Shown: positions 1 to 8,128, counted from the first letter of the stretch. The stretch is DNA of 64,000 nt from Chloroflexota bacterium (GCA_016191435.1 JACPOQ010000016.1:1-64000), one strand, 5' to 3'. Made by a program: numbers and translations. The notes: a model not told the origin generated them from the sequence alone.

Positions 1-1
1 C

Positions 2-442
2 GCCAAGATCGAGAACTACACCACGATCTCGACGAAGGTCTCGAAGGCCCAGTACGGCAACGGCAACAACAACGTGTGGTGGGGCTGGATCAGCGAGATC
101 GCCGACCCCGAGCCGACGCTCAGCAACTTCCTCATCTACAACTCGACGCAGCCGCAGTGGGCGCAGTTCGGCCTGAAGAGCGACAAGATCGACCAGCTCA
201 CGGCGCAATCCGTGGCCGAGTTCGATATCAAGAAGCGCCAGGACATCGGCAAGGATGTCAACCGCGAACTGCTGAAGAACTGGGGCGCGGGCCTGCCATA
301 CACCCTGACGGGCATCAACACCTGGCTCGCCTGGAACTACTTCAAGTACCCGCAGCCGTCCGCGTTCGTGGAGACGCACCTGACGGCGCAGAACTACTAC
401 TTCGACCAGACCGATCCCACCTGGAAGGATCGGCCGGCCTAA
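2..442 (+). CDS. Peptide ABC transporter substrate-binding protein, C-terminal part
   Basis: Open at the window edge; only the last ~146 residues are present. The end resembles the C-terminal lobe of SBP_bac_5 family (DppA/OppA-like) lipoproteins, which capture oligopeptides outside the membrane for an ABC importer: a WWGWISEIADPEP segment, then helices in which residue pairs are counted off toward the chain end, and a WLAWNYFKYPQP hinge-proximal stretch. A second, complete member of the same family lies at 40625. The stop overlaps the stop of the convergent gene at 439 by four bases. Signal peptide and permease partners lie outside the window, so the substrate is unknown. Confidence 0.8.
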   Translation, partial: AKIENYTTISTKVSKAQYGNGNNNVWWGWISEIADPEPTLSNFLIYNSTQPQWAQFGLKSDKIDQLTAQSVAEFDIKKRQDIGKDVNRELLKNWGAGLPYTLTGINTWLAWNYFKYPQPSAFVETHLTAQNYYFDQTDPTWKDRPA

Positions 443-1047
443 AGCGAAGGGGCGTGGCCGCTGCCCTCGGATGCTGCGTGCCACGCCTCTACCATCTGGC
501 GGCCCATGGCAGCCAGGTCCGGCGCGGTGGCGGTTCGTCCCCCCGAACCGCTACCTGCGCGGATTCCACGCACGACTTGCTCCCACAGCCCGACCACGGT
601 CTCCAACTGGTCTCGGTGGTACCTGCTGTACGCCGCCGTCACGGTCTGCATCGCCAGTCCGAGCGTGTCCTCCGAAATTGCCCCGGCCTGTGCCGCCTGC
701 CACGCCACGCGCGTCGCGAGGTGCTCCCAGGGCCACGCCAGTACCGTGTGCCGGCGGTCATCGAGTGCTGCCTTGAACCCGTTCGCCGTGCGAAGCGCAA
801 CGATCCGCGCCTCCGCCGCCGCCTCGGCCGTGTGCGCCGCCGGGAGGTCGAGGGCCTCCGGCGCGGCCATCGCTGCGCCGAAGATGACCGAAGCGGCGTT
901 CGCGCACGTCCGTTCCAGCTCCGCAAACGGGAGTTCCGCGAGCAGCCGGCCCTGCGCGAACTGCCGCAGCACCCACGCCCCGAAACAGGCCGCCGATGGC
1001 GGCGCCGTAGTCGCGGCCGGAGTGTTGCCGCGGCGGAGGAGTTTCAT
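439..1047 (-). CDS. Conserved hypothetical protein, 202 aa
   Basis: I do not recognise the family. The protein is mostly helical and alanine-rich, with no signal peptide, membrane segment or obvious catalytic motif. A GGAG Shine-Dalgarno sequence sits about 5 nt before the ATG, which supports this start. It is convergent with the peptide-binding protein (4-nt overlap of stops) and transcribed alone. The Gly/Ser/Arg-rich stretch near residues 160-170 looks like a linker. Existence of the gene is supported by ORF length, start signal and fit to neighbours; function is unknown. Confidence 0.6.
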   Translation of the reverse strand: MKLLRRGNTPAATTAPPSAACFGAWVLRQFAQGRLLAELPFAELERTCANAASVIFGAAMAAPEALDLPAAHTAEAAAEARIVALRTANGFKAALDDRRHTVLAWPWEHLATRVAWQAAQAGAISEDTLGLAMQTVTAAYSRYHRDQLETVVGLWEQVVRGIRAGSGSGGRTATAPDLAAMGRQMVEAWHAASEGSGHAPSL

Positions 1048-1104
1048 CGTTCTCCATCATGCTGCCGCCGAACCGCGCCTTCCACCGGGAAAACCCGCCT
1101 CACC

Positions 1105-1148
1105 CCGGCTCATCGCCTTGACTACAGTGCGGCGCCCGGCTCATCGCC
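1105..1148. repeat. Direct repeat of a 13-mer upstream of the 439-1047 gene
   Basis: The 13-mer CCGGCTCATCGCC occurs at 1105-1117 and again at 1136-1148, 31 nt apart, in the gap between the hypothetical gene and nadE. A shorter core, GCTCATCGC, also follows the stop codons of nuoN (about 29881) and the quinone oxidoreductase (about 32212). It could be an operator pair or a dispersed intergenic motif. Confidence 0.4.
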
Positions 1149-1187
1149 CGCGGCGACCTCAAACCCGCGCAGCAGCCGATGCCCCCA

Positions 1188-2921
1188 TTAGATCCCGCGC
1201 CATTTGCTGGCGAGCGGCAGCCGGCGGTCCCGCCCGAACGCCCGCGGCGTAATCTTCACGCCTGGAGGCGCTTGCCGCCGTTTGTATTCGTTGCGGTCCA
1301 CCAGGGTGATCACGCGCCGCACGGTCTCGGGGTCGAAGCCCATCGCGATTATTTCGTCCGCCGTCCGGTCGTCCTCCACGTATGCTTCGAGGATCGGGTC
1401 CAGCACCTCGTATGGCGGCAACGAATCCTGGTCGAGCTGGTCCGGCCGCAGCTCCGCGCTCGGCGGCTTATCGATCGCGTTGCGCGGGATCACAGGCCCG
1501 CCCGGCTGCCGGTTGCGCCACTCCGCGATCCGGTACACGAGTGTCTTCGGGACATCCTTGATGACGGCGTAGCCGCCGGCCATGTCCCCGTAGAGTGTCG
1601 CGTAGCCCGTCGCCATCTCGCTTTTGTTCCCGGTTGTCAGGACGATCCAGCCGAACTTGTTGGAGAGCGTCATCAACACGTTCCCGCGCTGCCGCGATTG
1701 CAGGTTCTCCTCGGCCGTGCCCGCCTCCGTCCCTTCGAATGCGTCCGCCAGCATCTCCAGCATCGCCCCGTGCGCCGGCTCGATCGGCACGCTCAGGTAG
1801 CGGATGCCGAGCATCTCGGCGAGCGCCTTCGCATCGCCCCTGCTGTGCTCGCTGGAATAACGGCTCGGCATCGAGACGCCGACGACATTGGCCGCACCGA
1901 TCGCGTCCACCGCGACCGCCGCCACCACACTCGAATCGATCCCGCCGGACAGCCCGATGACCGCCTCGCGGAACCCGGTCTTCCCCAGGTAGTCGCGCGT
2001 CCCCAGCACGAGCGCCTTCCAGACCTCTTCTTCGTCGCACATCATGTCATGGACCGGCCGGCGCAGTGCGTCCGCCGACACGCCCGGTGTGAACCCCAGG
2101 TCAATGTGTTCGACATCGATGCGCGAGTCGCGATCCCGCAGTTCCACGCGCCGGCGCGGGTCGTGCAGCCGGCGCTGGGCAACTTCGTCCAGGTCCACAT
2201 CCGCCACCAGCAGCTCTTCTTCGAACTGGCGCCCGCGGGCCACGAGCCCGCCATTGGCCCCGAACACGAGCGAGCCACCATCAAACACGAGCTCGTCCTG
2301 CCCGCTCATCGAGTTCACGTACGCCACCGCGATCAGGTTGTCCGCGGCCCGCGTGGCGAGCATCCGTGAGCGATCGAGCAGCTTCCCGCGGTGGTACGGC
2401 GAGGCGTTGATGTTGATACAGAGCTCGGCCCCGCCGAGCGCCATCGCATCCAGCGGCAGCCCCGGGTACCAGATGTCCTCGCAGATGCTCACGCCGAACG
2501 TGAACTCGCCCGCGCGGTAGACGGGCACCCGCTGGCCCGGTGCAAAGTACCGCTCCTCGTCGAAGACGCCGTAGTTCGGTAGCCGGCGCTTGTGGTATGT
2601 GTCCGCCCAGCGCCCATCAACGAGCACGGCGGCCGCGTTGTAGGCATCGCCCTGGTGCCAATCGACAAAGCCGACAATCGCGATGATGCCCGCGCTCGCA
2701 TCCGCGAGCGGCTCGATTGCATCCCGCGACGCCACGCAGAACGCCCGCCGCAGCAGCAGGTCCTCGGGCGGGTAGCCCGTCACCGCCAGCTCCGGGAACG
2801 CGACAATCCCCGCTCCCGCCGTCCGCGCCTCATCCATCAGCGCCTTGATGCGCCCGCAGTTCCCGGCAATGTCCCCGACCGTGGCGTTCATCTGGGCGAG
2901 GGCGACGCGGCAGCTGCGCAT
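1188..2921 (-). CDS. nadE: Glutamine-dependent NAD+ synthetase
   Basis: Makes NAD+ from nicotinic acid adenine dinucleotide, using ammonia released from glutamine (last step of NAD biosynthesis, cytoplasm). The N-terminal carbon-nitrogen hydrolase (nitrilase) domain spans ~1-270 with the Glu-Lys-Cys triad visible as E44 (FPELAVTGY), K111 (HKRRLPNYG) and C147 (SICEDIW). The C-terminal NAD synthetase domain carries the P-loop SGGIDS at 325-330 and a TTGNKSEMATGY nucleotide-site motif. At 577 aa it has the usual length of the two-domain bacterial type. The ORF runs 37 codons further upstream, but family proteins begin at the MRSCRVALAQMN position, so that ATG is used. It is divergent from the methyltransferase remnant at 2999. 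Confidence 0.95.
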   Translation of the reverse strand: MRSCRVALAQMNATVGDIAGNCGRIKALMDEARTAGAGIVAFPELAVTGYPPEDLLLRRAFCVASRDAIEPLADASAGIIAIVGFVDWHQGDAYNAAAVLVDGRWADTYHKRRLPNYGVFDEERYFAPGQRVPVYRAGEFTFGVSICEDIWYPGLPLDAMALGGAELCININASPYHRGKLLDRSRMLATRAADNLIAVAYVNSMSGQDELVFDGGSLVFGANGGLVARGRQFEEELLVADVDLDEVAQRRLHDPRRRVELRDRDSRIDVEHIDLGFTPGVSADALRRPVHDMMCDEEEVWKALVLGTRDYLGKTGFREAVIGLSGGIDSSVVAAVAVDAIGAANVVGVSMPSRYSSEHSRGDAKALAEMLGIRYLSVPIEPAHGAMLEMLADAFEGTEAGTAEENLQSRQRGNVLMTLSNKFGWIVLTTGNKSEMATGYATLYGDMAGGYAVIKDVPKTLVYRIAEWRNRQPGGPVIPRNAIDKPPSAELRPDQLDQDSLPPYEVLDPILEAYVEDDRTADEIIAMGFDPETVRRVITLVDRNEYKRRQAPPGVKITPRAFGRDRRLPLASKWRGI

Positions 2922-2998
2922 GTTTCCAGTATATCGGATGGTGACGAGCTCCCCGGTGTTCGGTTTCGTTCGTTTCGCGACTCTGCGACAATCGCCGC

Positions 2999-3214
2999 GT
3001 GCCTGAATCGTGGATGTTGGATGAGCTGGCACACGCCGGGCCGGAGCACCTCGACGCGGCCTTCATCGCCCGCTTCGACCGCAAGCAAGCCTACGCCCCG
3101 TCCGCGACAGCACGGCGCTCCTGCGGGCGGGGATGGGCCCGGCATCGACGCTCGTCGATCTCGCCGCCGGCACTGGCCGCCCGGCGCTGCCTCAAGCGCT
3201 GGACCACGCATGGG
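2999..3214 (+). pseudogene. Class I SAM methyltransferase remnant, frameshifted and truncated
   Basis: A GTG-initiated frame encodes a normal-looking methyltransferase N-terminus (MPESWMLDELAHAG, then FDRKQAY). At about 3105 one base is missing: the next frame carries on with DSTALLRAGMG and the SAM-binding motif I LVDLAAGTGR. Restoring a C in TCCGCGAC (giving TCCGCCGAC) joins the two frames exactly. Shortly after motif I the sequence runs into the 3' end of the opposite-strand glycosylase gene, and no further methyltransferase motifs follow. It is therefore a gene start broken by a frameshift and cut off downstream. A sequencing or assembly error could account for the frameshift but not easily for the missing 3' half. 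Confidence 0.65.
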
Positions 3215-4444
3215 TCAGTCGCACAACGCCGCAGCCAGCCGCGCCGCGGCTTCTGCCGAGGCTCCGCCCTCAACACGCACTGTCTCGCAGCCGTTGAAGT
3301 CCCGGAACGATGCCACCGCTTTCGCCAGCGACGTGTAGAAGGCGTCCTCCGCTCGCCGCTCGAACCATGGTTCGAGGTGGATGCTCTTGATCGCGAGCAC
3401 ACGCTCTCGCCGCTCCGCCTTCGGGTCCAGCCGCCCCACCAGTTGGTCGCGATACAGGATGGGCAAGCTGAAGTAGCCATATTGCCGCTTCGGCGCGGGC
3501 GTATACGACTCCAGCCGGAGGTCGAAGTTGAACATCGCCGCCGTCCGCTCGCGGTCCCAGATCAGGTTGTCGAAGGGCGAGAGCAACGTGGTGCGGCTCG
3601 GCGGGATCCGCGCGTCCAGGAGCGCCGAGGCCGCCACCGCCGGCCCAATCCCCTCGACCGTGACCGCCGTGCCGGTACCCCGGTCGACGAGCTCTTCCAG
3701 CGCCTTCGCCGCCGACGCCCGCGGGATGCGGCTGCGCCTGCCGCGAAAGTAGTCCGGCAGCCAACGCTCCGTCGTCACGCCCATTGCCGCCAACGCGATC
3801 GCCCCGAGCTCGACCCGCTCCGCGTCGGCGCCGGGCAGGTCCTCATCGCGCCAGGCGGGCAGCACCCGCTCGCGCAGGTCGTACCAGCGCTGGAACTTCT
3901 CCCGGCGGTCGACCATGAGCACGCCGTTGGTCCACAACAGGTCGAGCGCGCGGTTCGTTGGCTTGTTGCCGTGCCATGCCCACGCTTCGGCCCGGCCCGC
4001 ACCAGCAGGGGCCTCGAAGGCGCTCGTGCTCACGGGCCCGTTGTCGCGGATCGCTGACACCACGCGTTCGAGTACATCCGCGTTCTCCTCCAGCCAGCGC
4101 GCCGTGTGGTCGCGGGGACTATCGGCGTGTTCCAGCATTGGGCGTCGAAACAGCGGGAAGAGCTCGATGGGCACGAACGCGGCCGCATGCGCCCACGCCT
4201 CGAACACCGCCCGGTCGGGATACAGCAGTTCGTGGAGCCACTCCTGGGGGTGGTCCCCGAGCCGGCTCCACAGCACGATGTGGTGGCTCCGGGCGACGAC
4301 GTGGATCGAGTCGATCTGGAGTGCGCCCAGCCGCCGGATCGTCTCGCGCATGAGGCGTTTCGTGGGGCGGCGCGGCGCCGGGCCGGCGAGCAGTTGCGCA
4401 CCAATCGCCAGCCGCCGCGCCTCGCGCAGGGAGAGTTCAAGCAT
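3215..4444 (-). CDS. YcaQ/AlkZ-like winged-helix DNA glycosylase
   Basis: Member of the HTH_42 (AlkZ/YcaQ) family, winged-helix DNA glycosylases that remove alkylated bases or unhook interstrand crosslinks. The family's catalytic Q-phi-D/Q motif is visible as Q43-I-D45 in LGALQIDSIHVVARSHH; the QID form is that of the YcaQ branch rather than the QxQ form of Streptomyces AlkZ. The TLLSPFDNLIWDRERT and KRQYGYFSLPILYRDQLVGRLDPKAER blocks toward the C-terminus are also typical. At 409 aa it is full length. It stands alone, and its 3' end abuts the methyltransferase remnant. The actual lesion repaired is not shown by sequence. Confidence 0.88.
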   Translation of the reverse strand: MLELSLREARRLAIGAQLLAGPAPRRPTKRLMRETIRRLGALQIDSIHVVARSHHIVLWSRLGDHPQEWLHELLYPDRAVFEAWAHAAAFVPIELFPLFRRPMLEHADSPRDHTARWLEENADVLERVVSAIRDNGPVSTSAFEAPAGAGRAEAWAWHGNKPTNRALDLLWTNGVLMVDRREKFQRWYDLRERVLPAWRDEDLPGADAERVELGAIALAAMGVTTERWLPDYFRGRRSRIPRASAAKALEELVDRGTGTAVTVEGIGPAVAASALLDARIPPSRTTLLSPFDNLIWDRERTAAMFNFDLRLESYTPAPKRQYGYFSLPILYRDQLVGRLDPKAERRERVLAIKSIHLEPWFERRAEDAFYTSLAKAVASFRDFNGCETVRVEGGASAEAAARLAAALCD

Positions 4445-4505
4445 TGTTGCGCTCAGGCTCCAAGTATCCGGTGCGCGATTCTAGCAGGCCGCGCGGAGAG
4501 CTCCG

Positions 4506-4946
4506 CTAGCCATTGGTCGCGACAATGTCGTCCGGACACAGCCGTACGAGTGCGTGCCCGCGCTGGCGCACCGTGCGCGCAAACCGCGCATCGCAAGTCC
4601 AAAGCTCACACTCCAGCGCTTCGGCCGCCGCGAGGTACACAGCGTCATATACGGCAGGAAGTTTGTGAAGCGAGGCGAGTGCGAAGGCCCGGCGCCAGAG
4701 CCCGCGGGAGTCGATGAGAATGATCCGAAGGTCGGCGGCGTCAGACAGAAATTGCTCGATGTCGCCTACAGAGGCCACCAGGCGCCGGGCAAGACGGTGT
4801 CCGGCGTTCGCGACTTCATGCAGGATGAGTTCGGGAGCGAACAACTCAAACGCCTCGTCGTCGAGCACCTGTCTTGCTTCGGGAAGAGACTGCGATGGGA
4901 AGACCGACCGGGTGACGACGGACGCGTCGATTACTCGGGCGGGCAC
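4506..4946 (-). CDS. vapC: PIN-domain ribonuclease toxin, VapC type
   Basis: Small (146 aa) PIN-fold protein, expected to be a metal-dependent endoribonuclease that cleaves RNA when its antitoxin is lost. The four acidic metal ligands of the family are all present: D7 (RVIDASV), E44 (LILHEVAN), D101 (AVYDAVYLAAAE) and D119 (WTCDARF). The start is GTG, lying 16 nt inside the end of the upstream antitoxin frame, the translational coupling usual for VapBC pairs. Target RNA cannot be told from the sequence. Confidence 0.85.
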   Translation of the reverse strand: MPARVIDASVVTRSVFPSQSLPEARQVLDDEAFELFAPELILHEVANAGHRLARRLVASVGDIEQFLSDAADLRIILIDSRGLWRRAFALASLHKLPAVYDAVYLAAAEALECELWTCDARFARTVRQRGHALVRLCPDDIVATNG

Positions 4947-5176
4947 ACTTCATCCCAGCTCCACTCTTCGCCTTCGCCCGGCTGCCGTTCTATGTCGGCG
5001 AACTCCTCTTCACTCAGAGGACCGCCCCATCGCTCGATCCAGATCTTTTGTAGCTCGGCGATTCTCTCCATCGCGGCGCGGTGGCGCGCCAGCCGCTCCG
5101 CTCGCTCCTCTGCCGTCGGCGCCAGCCGCTTCGCTTCCTCAATCGTGAGGCTGCGCTGTTGGTCCTGCATCACCAT
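4931..5176 (-). CDS. Putative VapB-like antitoxin
   Basis: An 81-residue acidic protein whose 3' end overlaps the start of vapC, the position of the antitoxin in VapBC operons. It is mostly predicted helix and heavily charged (EEAKRLAPTAEERAERLARH), with an acidic Trp-containing tail (EGEEWSWDE) that could be the toxin-wrapping segment. I do not see a clear ribbon-helix-helix or AbrB DNA-binding domain, so the antitoxin call rests on position, size and composition. Its ATG overlaps the end of a decayed upstream copy of the same gene. Confidence 0.65.
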   Translation of the reverse strand: MVMQDQQRSLTIEEAKRLAPTAEERAERLARHRAAMERIAELQKIWIERWGGPLSEEEFADIERQPGEGEEWSWDEVCPPE

Positions 5177-5384
5177 GTCGATTCCTCGCCTTCGCCCGGC
5201 TGCCGTTCTATCTCGGCGAATTCCTCTTCACTCAGAGGATCGGCCCATCGCTCGAGCCAGATCGTTGTAACTCGGCGATTCTCTCCATTGCGGCTCGGTG
5301 CCGCGCCAATTGCTCCGCTGTCCGCGGCGGGAGGTGGTTCGCTTCCTCAATTGTGAGTGTGCGCCTGCGCTCTCGCATCACCAT
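5170..5384 (-). pseudogene. Degenerate tandem copy of the antitoxin gene
   Basis: Reading from ATG GTG ATG at 5384, this stretch parallels the intact antitoxin along its length: TLTIEEA near the start, ARHRAAMERIAELQ in the middle and PLSEEEFA with ERQPGEGEE at the end. A one-base deletion after the ELQ codons (CAACGATC here, CAAAAGATC in the intact copy) shifts the frame and gives an early TGA; correcting it restores homology to the end. A block present in the intact copy near TAEERAERLA is also shorter. The corrected frame ends by overlapping the intact antitoxin's start. This is tandem duplication followed by decay. Confidence 0.75.
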
Positions 5385-5429
5385 CGCGCAGCCATCTTAC
5401 CCGGATCCGCGCCGCACCACCCGCCCGCC

Positions 5430-5933
5430 CTACTCCTCGGGCGGCGCCGGCGGCCGCGTGGGGTTCGTCCCTTCGACCACGAGCATCGTCACGAACGCCG
5501 AACCGAGCGCCAGCGCGATGACCACCGCCGTGACGATCGTCATCGCATTCCGGAGCCCGTCCCCGCCGGTCGTTTCGTAGCCGCGCCAGATGTTGAGCGC
5601 CGTCAGCCCCGCGGCCAGCACCAGGAGCACGGCCACCGGAAGGATCGCCAGCACCCGCTTGCGCGTGACGAGGTATGCCACTGCGATCGCCCCGATCGCC
5701 GCGCCCTGCGCCGCCGCCGGGATGACCCAATCACGGCGCGAATCCCACCCCGCCCGCGTCTGCACCGCGAGCGCAAAGAACCCCACCGTGAACGCCACGC
5801 TCAACACCAACGTGAGGTTCTGACGCACGAGTCCCACGACGCTTGCGTGGGGCGCCGCGGGGATGCGGCTGCGCTCGTGAAGGTAATCGGCCTTTTGCGG
5901 CTCAACGGGCATGGCACTGCTGAGATCGGCCAT
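5430..5933 (-). CDS. Four-helix membrane protein of unknown function
   Basis: A 167-residue protein with about four hydrophobic segments (near residues 40-58, 72-88, 95-113 and 128-150) and a hydrophilic N-terminal tail. The C-terminal end is proline-rich (TRPPAPPEE). An AAGGA sequence 5' of the chosen ATG supports starting here rather than 11 codons upstream. No enzymatic or transport motif is visible and I cannot name a family. It is divergent from the enoyl-CoA hydratase-like gene, so the two may share the ~110 nt between them as promoter region. Confidence 0.65.
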   Translation of the reverse strand: MADLSSAMPVEPQKADYLHERSRIPAAPHASVVGLVRQNLTLVLSVAFTVGFFALAVQTRAGWDSRRDWVIPAAAQGAAIGAIAVAYLVTRKRVLAILPVAVLLVLAAGLTALNIWRGYETTGGDGLRNAMTIVTAVVIALALGSAFVTMLVVEGTNPTRPPAPPEE

Positions 5934-6042
5934 CGGTTTCCTTGTCTCGGCCGTCACCGGCCGCAATCCGTCCGGGCGAAATTCTCGGGCCTCGTTGCCG
6001 CCCCGGCAAGCGCGCTCGGGCCGCGGGCGCTAGGCTAGGCGG

Positions 6043-6705
6043 ATGGCGCCCACGATTACCTCCCACGGGCACGTCGTAACGGTCGAAGCGCCGTTGGCCG
6101 TGCCTTTCGCCGAACTCAAGGACGCCCTCGACGCCCTCACCCCGGCCTACCATACCCGCGCTGTCGTTTTGGTGTTGGCGAACGCCGCCGGTGGCGAAGA
6201 GATTGACGCCGACGGCCTGCTCTGGTTCGAACGCTTCCCCATCCCGACTATCGCCGCGGTCGAAGGCGACGTTCGTGGCGCGGCGCTGGACCTGGCGCTC
6301 GCCTGCGACATTCGTGTCGCCGCCGAAGGGGCCCGACTACGCTTCCGCGGCATCGGTGGCCGCCGCATGATGACGCTCCTGGGCGCGGGCGGCCAGGTCG
6401 CGTTGCTCGAACGGGGCGCCGTCTTCGATGCCGCCTCCGCTGCCGATGCGGGCCTCGTTTCGGATATCGCGCCCATGGGAGAGGCCCGCACCGCCGCCGA
6501 GGCGCTCGCTGCCACCATCGCATCGCGCGGTCCCATTGCCACCCGGCTGGCGAAGGAAGCGGTCTGGCGGGGGCTTCCGCAGCCCCTCGAACAGGCCCTT
6601 CGCTTCGAAACGGATTTGACCTTGCTGCTCCAAACGACGAAAGATCGCGCCGAAGGGGTGCGCGCATTCATCGAAAAGCGCGCGCCGATATTTCAGGGGA
6701 CATAA
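6043..6705 (+). CDS. Enoyl-CoA hydratase/isomerase family protein, possibly non-hydratase
   Basis: Crotonase-fold protein of 220 aa, shorter than the usual ~260 because the N-terminal spiral turns are trimmed. Family landmarks are the oxyanion-hole region around GDVRGAALDLALACDIRVAA (75-94) and a LGAGGQ turn near 113-118. The two glutamates that activate water in true enoyl-CoA hydratases are not at their usual places: the PEV-type position reads FRGIGGRR. It may therefore catalyse another crotonase reaction or have lost hydratase activity. The next gene starts 1 nt after its stop, so it is probably co-transcribed with the two small proteins downstream. Confidence 0.8.
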   Translation: MAPTITSHGHVVTVEAPLAVPFAELKDALDALTPAYHTRAVVLVLANAAGGEEIDADGLLWFERFPIPTIAAVEGDVRGAALDLALACDIRVAAEGARLRFRGIGGRRMMTLLGAGGQVALLERGAVFDAASAADAGLVSDIAPMGEARTAAEALAATIASRGPIATRLAKEAVWRGLPQPLEQALRFETDLTLLLQTTKDRAEGVRAFIEKRAPIFQGT

Positions 6706-6706
6706 C

Positions 6707-6958
6707 ATGATTGTTCTGCTCGAAGAGCCGGAAGCCTGGTCGCTGATGATGCTCGTCAGCGCCATCGCCGTCGATAACGCCGACATCTCCGATGAAGGCA
6801 AGGACGCCATCCGCCGCTGGCGCTCCGACCGCCCGGAAACGAGCCCGGAGATGCAAGAGCTCACCGAGGAGCTCAACAAGGCGCTCAACGCAAAGCTCGA
6901 CGCCAAGTTCTTCCGCCGCGTGAAAAACCGCGGCTGGTACGAAACGGTGAGGAAGTAG
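6707..6958 (+). CDS. Small conserved protein, paralogue of the next gene
   Basis: An 83-residue soluble, helical and highly charged protein of unknown function. Its centre (SDEGKDAIRRWRS) matches the following gene's SDKDRAMIKRWRS, and both continue with a charged helix, so the two are tandem paralogues. It follows the enoyl-CoA hydratase-like stop directly and ends 1 nt before the next ATG, making a tight three-gene unit. No catalytic residues or known domain seen. Confidence 0.75.
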   Translation: MIVLLEEPEAWSLMMLVSAIAVDNADISDEGKDAIRRWRSDRPETSPEMQELTEELNKALNAKLDAKFFRRVKNRGWYETVRK

Positions 6959-6959
6959 C

Positions 6960-7202
6960 ATGGAAGTCAGGTTCACCGACGACGAGCTCGCCGAGGTGCT
7001 GTCGCGCCTTGTCAACCGCATGGCCGATGAAGCCGGCCTCTCCGACAAGGACCGCGCGATGATCAAGCGCTGGCGTTCCACGCAGATGAAGCTCGGCGGC
7101 GACGAGATGGACGATTTCGTCCGCAAGGCCAACGAGGACTTCGCCCGCGGCATCGCCCGCCGTGAACGCAGCCAGATCCGCAAGCCCGACTGGGCCGACT
7201 AG
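6960..7202 (+). CDS. Small conserved protein, paralogue of the preceding gene
   Basis: An 80-residue charged helical protein sharing the (S/D)xxxxxIxRWRS core with the preceding gene but with a different N-terminus (MEVRFTDDELAEVLSRLV) and a basic C-terminus (RRERSQIRKPDW). Spacing of one base from the upstream gene implies translational coupling. Function is unknown; the arrangement suggests two subunits of a heteromeric helical assembly or accessory partners of the crotonase-fold protein, which is inference only. Confidence 0.75.
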   Translation: MEVRFTDDELAEVLSRLVNRMADEAGLSDKDRAMIKRWRSTQMKLGGDEMDDFVRKANEDFARGIARRERSQIRKPDWAD

Positions 7203-7203
7203 A

Positions 7204-7224
7204 CGAATTCACGATTCACGAGCG
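7204..7224. repeat. Heptamer tandem repeat (CGAATTC ACGATTC ACGAGCG)
   Basis: Three degenerate 7-nt units follow the stop of the 80-aa gene after one base. The unit (ACGATTC / CACGATT) reappears in inverted orientation at 8601-8621, so the two loci flank the lipoprotein and small membrane protein genes. The shared inverted 14-mer is TTCACGATTCACGA (7208-7221) against TCGTGAATCGTGAA (8603-8616). Confidence 0.7.
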
Positions 7225-7274
7225 GGAATCTCTCGCATTCCCACTCGCGACCGGGACTCGACCGCTCGGGCCTC

Positions 7275-7958
7275 TCACTGCTTCACATCGATGACCAGCC
7301 GCGGCGGGTCCTGCAGCGTCGTCACCTTGAAGTTCTGCTTGCCGCTGATGCCCGCGACCCACGTCACGACGCCTTCGAAGTCGCACGTCTGCACGGCGCC
7401 GAGGATCGTCTTCCCGGGCCCATCGACACTCTGGCTCGCGAACGTCGGCTTGCCCGCGGCGTCGTGGTTCGCCGCGCTGTCGAACCGCACCGACAGCCGC
7501 GCCGTGCCCTCGACGGTCACGGATTTGCCGGACCCGCACGCGACCGCCTGGTCGATGTATTCGATTCGCGCCCCGGGCAGCCCTCCCTTGAACTCGAAAA
7601 CGATGCGGTCCCAGCCCCCTTGCTCCGGGTGTACGCCCATGCGCACGTCCTGGAGCTGCGGCTGCGGCCGGAAGGCCTCGCTGTCGGGCTTCGTCGTGAC
7701 GGACGCCGTATCGCCCGCGTTCAGCGGGTCGACGGTCCCGTCGGCCGCCGCAGTCGCGCTCGCGGAGGGCGTTGCCGGCTTCGCGGTCCCCGTCGCCCCG
7801 GCGGTGAGTGTTTGCGCGGTGGTGGTGCTGGCCGTTGGGCTTCCCGGCTGCGCCGTCGCGGTTGCCGCCGGCGCCGAATCGTCATCGTCGCCACAGCCCC
7901 CAAGCGCAAGCGCTCCCAACGCCACCGGGATCAACAACCATGTCCACGCCTTCGTCAT
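7275..7958 (-). CDS. Lipoprotein with AMIN-like domain
   Basis: Exported lipoprotein of 227 aa. The signal peptide ends in a lipobox with C22 (LALGGC), followed by an Asp-rich stretch and a long Ala/Thr/Ser/Pro-rich linker (~30-85) that would lift the folded domain off the membrane. The C-terminal domain (~95-227) resembles the AMIN-like domain of actinobacterial and chloroflexal lipoproteins: WDRIVFEFKGG, ARIEYIDQ, a single Cys in ACGSG and an ending PPRLVIDVKQ. A GGGAGAG Shine-Dalgarno precedes the ATG; the much longer in-frame extension upstream is non-coding in character. A cell-envelope or polysaccharide-binding role is inferred from domain type. Confidence 0.85.
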   Translation of the reverse strand: MTKAWTWLLIPVALGALALGGCGDDDDSAPAATATAQPGSPTASTTTAQTLTAGATGTAKPATPSASATAAADGTVDPLNAGDTASVTTKPDSEAFRPQPQLQDVRMGVHPEQGGWDRIVFEFKGGLPGARIEYIDQAVACGSGKSVTVEGTARLSVRFDSAANHDAAGKPTFASQSVDGPGKTILGAVQTCDFEGVVTWVAGISGKQNFKVTTLQDPPRLVIDVKQ

Positions 7959-8128
7959 CGCCAACTCTCCCGTACGGGCCGGCCGGCCGCCACTCCAGTC
8001 CAACGATACGGCGCTGGAGACGCACGATCCTCCCCCGGACGCCCGGGCCAAAAGGAGCCGCAACCGGGCGGCACAGCGCGAGGCCCGCGGCACTGCCGCC
8101 GGCGAGACCCTGATCGGCGCGAGTGACG

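Noticed and set aside
439..1047. Regulator or enzyme assignment for the 202-aa protein
   Set aside because: No motif supports any function, so it is left hypothetical.
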